The notes beneath the pieces are model-generated. The model made no database searches, was not told the DNA's origin, and saw only the letters and a list, made by a program, of their open reading frames with translations. Of a stretch of 64,000 nt of DNA, positions 60,445 to 64,000 are shown piece after piece. The DNA is taken from assembly GCF_000308755.1 (NCBI RefSeq), contig NZ_BAGF01000069.1:1-64000 (forward strand), read 5' to 3'. Both the position numbers and the translations under genes were made by a program. Numbering within the stretch: the first letter of the stretch is position 1; every line of letters begins with the position of its first letter. This DNA is from Nocardia pneumoniae NBRC 100136 (lineage in GTDB: Bacteria > Actinomycetota > Actinomycetes > Mycobacteriales > Mycobacteriaceae).

Positions 60445-61572
60445 TCAGGCTATGCCGTCGATACGAGCGGCAACGTCGATGGTTCGCATCGACGGGTTGG
60501 CCAGTTCCTTGCTGATCACCGCGACGACCTGCGCCACGATCTGCTTCTTGATCCCCGCGAGCGCACCGAGCGTGGCCGCGCGAGCGCCCTGTGCGGTGAA
60601 CTCCATGCGAACGCCGGCGGGGTCCGGCGGCGGAACGTCGATCACCACAAGCAACGGGTCTGCCGCTCGAGCGGTGAGCACCAACGGCACTTCCACATCG
60701 GCACGATAGCGATTGGCTTTCAAGACGTCCACGGTGATATCCAGGCTCACCGGCAGCGTCAGGTCGAACGCGACGGGCTCGGCGGATCGATCCGCCAACT
60801 TGGGGACGCGCACCGCTCCGTGGACCGTCACCGTCGCGGCGCCCCGCGGTCCGGTCCGCAGCGGACCGACCTCGATCGGCCTGCCCGCCAATCGTTCCAC
60901 CACGTCGAACACCCGCTGCCGGGTCACGATGTGGGAGAAGAACCGATGGCCGAACTCGTCGTAGCAGATCCAGTCGAACTCGGCGGAGTCCCGATGCGCC
61001 GAAGCAGTGCCGCCGACCATCGCCTCGATGTCGAATACCAGATTGCGGCGGGTCTGCGGATCGGCCAGCATGGCGTTCACCCGGGAGGCGACCTCGCGCT
61101 GCACCACCCCGGCGATCGGGTCCAGCAGCCACTCCCAGGCCGAATCCACCGCCTGGGCGCGCAACACGAAGCTGATGTCGCGCTGGGTGATCGGCGGGAT
61201 ATCGATGACGATGAGCACGGGTTCCGCGGTGCGGGCGTGCAGCGTCAGATCGATCTCGACCCTGGCCTCCAGCCGCAGCTTCCGGCCACCAAGCAGCACC
61301 TTCAACGTCAACGACACCGGGACGGTGACCTCGAAGGTCACCTTGGGGCCGCTGCGCAGGACGCGCGGCGCGCCGACCTTGCCCTCGGCGACGAAACCGG
61401 CGAGCCCGGCCGGGCCGATCGACACCGGGCCGATGGTCAGCCCGCGGCCCGCCATGCTGGAGATGGCGGATTCGATCCGGGCCGCGGTCACGGCGTGCTT
61501 GACGAAACGCTCGCCGAATTCGGCATAGTCGATCCAGGCCGGCTCACTACGCGGTTCGTCGGTCGGCTGCAT
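60445..61572 (-). CDS. Protein with an internally duplicated ~180-residue domain
   Basis: 375 residues from ATG 61572; GTG 61593 would add 7. Two repeats align: residues ~14-185 begin WIDYAEFGERFVKHAVTAARIESAISSMAGR and contain VTFEVTVPVSLTLKVLLGGRKLRLEARVEIDLTLHARTAEPVLIVIDIPPI; residues ~200-375 begin WICYDEFGHRFFSHIVTRQRVFDVVERLAGR and contain VAFDLTLPVSLDITVDVLKANRYRADVEVPLVLTARAADPLLVVIDVPPP. Each ends in a helix with a conserved VV-E/KEVA-type segment. Long amphipathic strands plus a helix suggest a lipid-binding fold of the TULIP/SMP kind, as inference only. No signal peptide is seen. Confidence 0.75.
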   Translation of the reverse strand: MQPTDEPRSEPAWIDYAEFGERFVKHAVTAARIESAISSMAGRGLTIGPVSIGPAGLAGFVAEGKVGAPRVLRSGPKVTFEVTVPVSLTLKVLLGGRKLRLEARVEIDLTLHARTAEPVLIVIDIPPITQRDISFVLRAQAVDSAWEWLLDPIAGVVQREVASRVNAMLADPQTRRNLVFDIEAMVGGTASAHRDSAEFDWICYDEFGHRFFSHIVTRQRVFDVVERLAGRPIEVGPLRTGPRGAATVTVHGAVRVPKLADRSAEPVAFDLTLPVSLDITVDVLKANRYRADVEVPLVLTARAADPLLVVIDVPPPDPAGVRMEFTAQGARAATLGALAGIKKQIVAQVVAVISKELANPSMRTIDVAARIDGIA

Positions 61573-61805
61573 CAGTAGTTCCGAAACCCTCACCTCTCGA
61601 TGGACAACCGACACGGTACGCGACCGATCTTGCGCCACCGTCGCCACGCGCGGCCCCACCCGAGATCCCCGTCCTGCCGATGAGGGGGAAGCAGGGCGGG
61701 GATCGGCGACGGCGCTGCCGGGCGCCGCCAACTCCATCGTAGGACTATCCGGCGCGCTGTTTCACCCGCATACCGGGCGGATTTCCGCGTGCCGGTGGTG
61801 ACCGG

Positions 61806-62408
61806 TCACAATCGCCCGAAACCGACCACGCCGGGCACGTCGGCCAGGGCGAACCGATGGATGCGCACCTGGTCGAACTCGTTGCCGCCGATCGTCGTAA
61901 CCTGGCCCGCTGCGGCTCGCAGGACGATGTTCGTGTGCTGCCCGAACGGGCTGGACTCCCGGTAGAGCAGCACGTCACCGGTGCGCGGGTGGTAGTCCGC
62001 CCCGATCGGGACGAACCGTCCCGCGCTTTCGTAGTACTCCTGCAACGTGTACACGCCGGGAATCCGCCACGACCCGGAGTTCGGGTTGACCAGCGAAGCG
62101 CCCGCCTCACGCAGGACCCAGCTGACGAAATCGGCGCACCACGCCTCGTCGACGCCCTCCGCGTACTTCGTCCCGGCACCCGGATCGCTGAACTCACGCT
62201 CGGCGACCGCGACGATTCCGGCCTGGATCGGATCGAGCGTCGAACGATCGAGCCGGGGGAACTCGGTGAGGCGCTCGCCCACCACGGTCTCGCTGTCCGA
62301 CCGCTGCTGCCACCAGAGACTCCCGGCGATCCCGGCGGTGGCCAGGACGAGCAGCACCGAAGCGAGCGCGATCCACGGGCCGTACCGCGCTCTCAGCTGC
62401 TGTGTCAT
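61806..62408 (-). CDS. Membrane-anchored CHAP-domain amidase/peptidase
   Basis: 200 residues. One helix at ~12-33 (WIALASVLLVLATAGIAGSLWW) anchors an extracellular CHAP domain. The catalytic Cys is Cys91 in DEAWCADFVSWVLREAG, the His is His157 in FGQHTNIVL, and a polar third residue is likely in GGNEF at 173-177. The domain also has HPRTGDVLLY, usual in the family. CHAP enzymes cut peptidoglycan stem peptides or amide bonds. It is divergent from the osmoprotectant operon. Confidence 0.87.
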   Translation of the reverse strand: MTQQLRARYGPWIALASVLLVLATAGIAGSLWWQQRSDSETVVGERLTEFPRLDRSTLDPIQAGIVAVAEREFSDPGAGTKYAEGVDEAWCADFVSWVLREAGASLVNPNSGSWRIPGVYTLQEYYESAGRFVPIGADYHPRTGDVLLYRESSPFGQHTNIVLRAAAGQVTTIGGNEFDQVRIHRFALADVPGVVGFGRL

Positions 62409-62565
62409 CGCTCCCCCGGTTCATCCGTGTGGCATCGATATTTCGTCTTATCAGGTTCGACGCGCGAAAGCACCGAACGGTTCCCGGCACCATACGGTTG
62501 TTTCGATTACCGCGGCCGGGCACCCGTACGCGCCGGAATCGCTTCCCGCGCCGCGGAAACCGCGA

Positions 62566-62571
62566 TAGTGT
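62566..62571 (+). promoter_or_regulatory. Possible -10 (TAGTGT) for the osmoprotectant ABC operon
   Basis: TAGTGT would place transcription start near 62578, leaving a leader of about 29 nt that contains GGGGAGG at 62593-62599. Confidence 0.4.
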
Positions 62572-62606
62572 CTGGCGAACAGACCAGCCGATGGGGAGGT
62601 CCGGCC

Positions 62607-63254
62607 CTGGACACGCTCTGGACGTTCGTCGTGCACCGGCGGCACCAATTGCTCGTCGACTCCTATCTGCACGTCTCGGCCGTGGTGCAATCGGTGCTGC
62701 TGGCCACGGCGGTGTCGGTGCTGCTCGGAATTCTGGTCTACCGCAGCCGATTCGGCTCCTCGATCGCCACCGCGCTGGCCAGCGCGGTGCTCACGGTTCC
62801 ATCGTTCGCGCTGCTCGGCCTGCTGATCCCGATCCTCGGTCTCGGCGTCGCACCGACCATCACCGCGCTGGTGGTGTACGCGCTGCTGCCGATCCTGCGC
62901 AACACCATCATCGGACTGGCCTCGGTGGACCCCGCCGTCACCGACGCGGCACGCGGCGTCGGGATGAACCGGCTCCGTGTGCTCGCCCGCATCGAACTCC
63001 CGCTCGCCTGGCCCGCGATCCTGGCCGGTATGCGGGTGAGCACCCAGTTGATCATGGGCATCCTCGCCATCGCGGCATACGCCAAGGGCCCCGGGCTGGG
63101 CAACCTGATCTTCTCCGGACTCGCGCGCCTGGGCAGCCCCAACGCGGTGCCGCAGGCCCTGGTCGGCACGATCCTCATCGTCGTGCTCGCACTCGTGCTC
63201 GACGGGATCTACGTCCTCGTCGGGCGGCTCACCACCTCGAGGGGAATGGCGTGA
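62607..63254 (+). CDS. Osmoprotectant/glycine-betaine ABC transporter permease (OpuCB/ProW type), probable CTG start
   Basis: 215 residues if translation begins at CTG 62607, giving (M)DTLWTFVVHRRHQLLVDSYLHVSAVVQSV, the usual N-terminus of OpuCB-type permeases. GGGGAGG ends 7 nt before this CTG. The next in-frame GTG (62631) is inside the conserved start, and an upstream GTG (62568) has no ribosome-binding site. Five to six helices; the EAA loop is VDPAVTDAARGVGMNRLRVLARIELPLAWPAILAGMR. It imports compatible solutes together with the ATPase encoded next (GTGA overlap). Confidence 0.85.
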   Translation: MDTLWTFVVHRRHQLLVDSYLHVSAVVQSVLLATAVSVLLGILVYRSRFGSSIATALASAVLTVPSFALLGLLIPILGLGVAPTITALVVYALLPILRNTIIGLASVDPAVTDAARGVGMNRLRVLARIELPLAWPAILAGMRVSTQLIMGILAIAAYAKGPGLGNLIFSGLARLGSPNAVPQALVGTILIVVLALVLDGIYVLVGRLTTSRGMA

Positions 63255-64000
63255 CGGACACCGAAACCCGCGGCGGCCGAGCCGAAGCAGCCGTCTCCGG
63301 CGCCGAGATCGTGCTCGATTCGGTGACCAAACACTATGCCGGACAACATGATCCGGCCGTGGACCAGGTCTCGTTGACCATTCCCGCCGGTGAGATCGTC
63401 GTCCTGGTCGGGCCGTCCGGCTGCGGCAAGACCACCACCATGCGGATGATCAACCGGCTGATCGAGCCCACCTCGGGCACCATCACGATCGGCGGCCGCG
63501 ACGCGGCCACGATCCATCCCGACGAACTCCGGCGCGGCATCGGCTATTCGATTCAGCAGGCGGGCCTGTTCCCGCATCTGACCGTCGCGAAGAACGTCGC
63601 CACCGTGCCCGGCCTGATCGGCTGGGACCGGCGGCGGATCGCGGCGCGAGTCGACGAGATGCTCGCGCTGGTCGGCCTCGACCCGGACACCTTCCGCGAC
63701 CGCTACCCGCGTCAGCTCTCCGGCGGCCAGCAACAGCGCGTCGGCGTGGCGCGGGCGTTGGCGGCCGATCCGCCCGTGCTGTTGATGGACGAGCCGTTCG
63801 GCGCGGTCGACCCCATCACTCGGGGCCTGTTGCAGGACGAGTTGCTGCGCCTGCAAGGCGAACTCGGCAAGACGATCGTCTTCGTGACCCACGATTTCAC
63901 CGAGGCGGTCAAGCTCGGCGATCGCATCGCCGTGCTGGGCGACCGGTCCAGGATTCTCCAGTACGACACGCCCGCGGCGATCCTGGCCGATCCCGCCGAC
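63251..64000 (+). CDS. Osmoprotectant ABC transporter ATP-binding subunit (3' end outside window)
   Basis: A GTG start overlaps the permease stop, and the frame is open to the window end (250 codons). Walker A is VLVGPSGCGKTTTMRMINRLIEP, the Q-loop IGYSIQQAGLFPHLTV, the signature QLSGGQQQRVGVARAL, Walker B VLLMDEPFGAVDPITR and the switch His FVTHDFTEAVKLGDRIAVL. The SIQQ-GLFPH pattern and RMINRLIEP are typical of the ProV/OpuCA quaternary-amine group. A second permease and a binding protein probably follow beyond the window. Confidence 0.93.
   Translation, partial: MTDTETRGGRAEAAVSGAEIVLDSVTKHYAGQHDPAVDQVSLTIPAGEIVVLVGPSGCGKTTTMRMINRLIEPTSGTITIGGRDAATIHPDELRRGIGYSIQQAGLFPHLTVAKNVATVPGLIGWDRRRIAARVDEMLALVGLDPDTFRDRYPRQLSGGQQQRVGVARALAADPPVLLMDEPFGAVDPITRGLLQDELLRLQGELGKTIVFVTHDFTEAVKLGDRIAVLGDRSRILQYDTPAAILADPAD

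Overview
This is a high-G+C actinobacterial chromosome segment from the order Mycobacteriales, most likely Nocardia or a close relative; the genus is inferred. The evidence is a set of functions typical of this order: mycothiol synthesis (mshB), phosphatidylinositol mannosides (pimE, lpqW), coenzyme F420 (fbiC), methylglucose lipopolysaccharide and maltose-1-phosphate alpha-glucan (gpgS, glgM, glgC), and a SigE/RseA/HtrA/TatB stress module. From memory of the M. tuberculosis H37Rv map, much of the window follows the block from about Rv1157 to Rv1230, with local inversions and insertions.

Layout. 1-5 kb: the 3' end of a Pro/Gly-rich protein followed by decayed tandem repeats, then a lytic transglycosylase, mrp, a DivIVA-like protein, tag, a DUF3117 protein and an RlmA-like methyltransferase. 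5-9 kb: divergent glgM/glgC, two paralogous one-helix membrane proteins with a Cys-x-Pro-Phe-Cys tail, and an O-methyltransferase. 9-13.4 kb: sigE, rseA, htrA, tatB, then an HTH protein behind a palindromic operator. 14-16 kb: a repeat-bearing membrane protein, an XdhC-family protein and a small Cys-motif protein. 16-26 kb (mostly minus strand): gpgS, folP2, fadD6, two LOG proteins and dapE, then a quinone-oxidoreductase/MarR pair and dapD.

25.7-29 kb is an accessory patch: two decayed Rpn-type fragments, a flavoprotein, an XRE/TPR regulator and a second small Cys-motif protein. 29-39 kb: lipase, DMT exporter, FHA-ABC transporter, PPOX protein, fadD36, and two MpaB-type oxygenase paralogs flanking a beta-lactamase-fold protein and a TetR regulator, with an identical palindromic element before both paralogs. 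39-48 kb: pruA, dapC with a tandemly repeated 3' end, fdxC, fbiC and two PH-domain membrane proteins. 48-58 kb: a small-protein/Rv1171-like pair, ansP, mshB-lpqW, typA, a Cys/Lys-rich small protein, a pterin dehydratase and pimE. 58-64 kb: secreted proteins, a Ser/Ile/Gly repeat protein, a protein with a duplicated domain, a CHAP protein, and the start of an osmoprotectant ABC operon that runs off the window.

Three patterns stand out. At three genes (the 5'-edge gene, gpgS, dapC) the 3' end including the stop codon is repeated in tandem downstream, and at a fourth site a diverged copy of a gene fragment lies downstream. About 17 genes have a TANNNT -10 motif only 5-8 nt before the start codon, the layout of leaderless transcripts. 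Several regulator-linked genes have well-formed inverted repeats in their promoters. Regions without genes are listed as separate entries.
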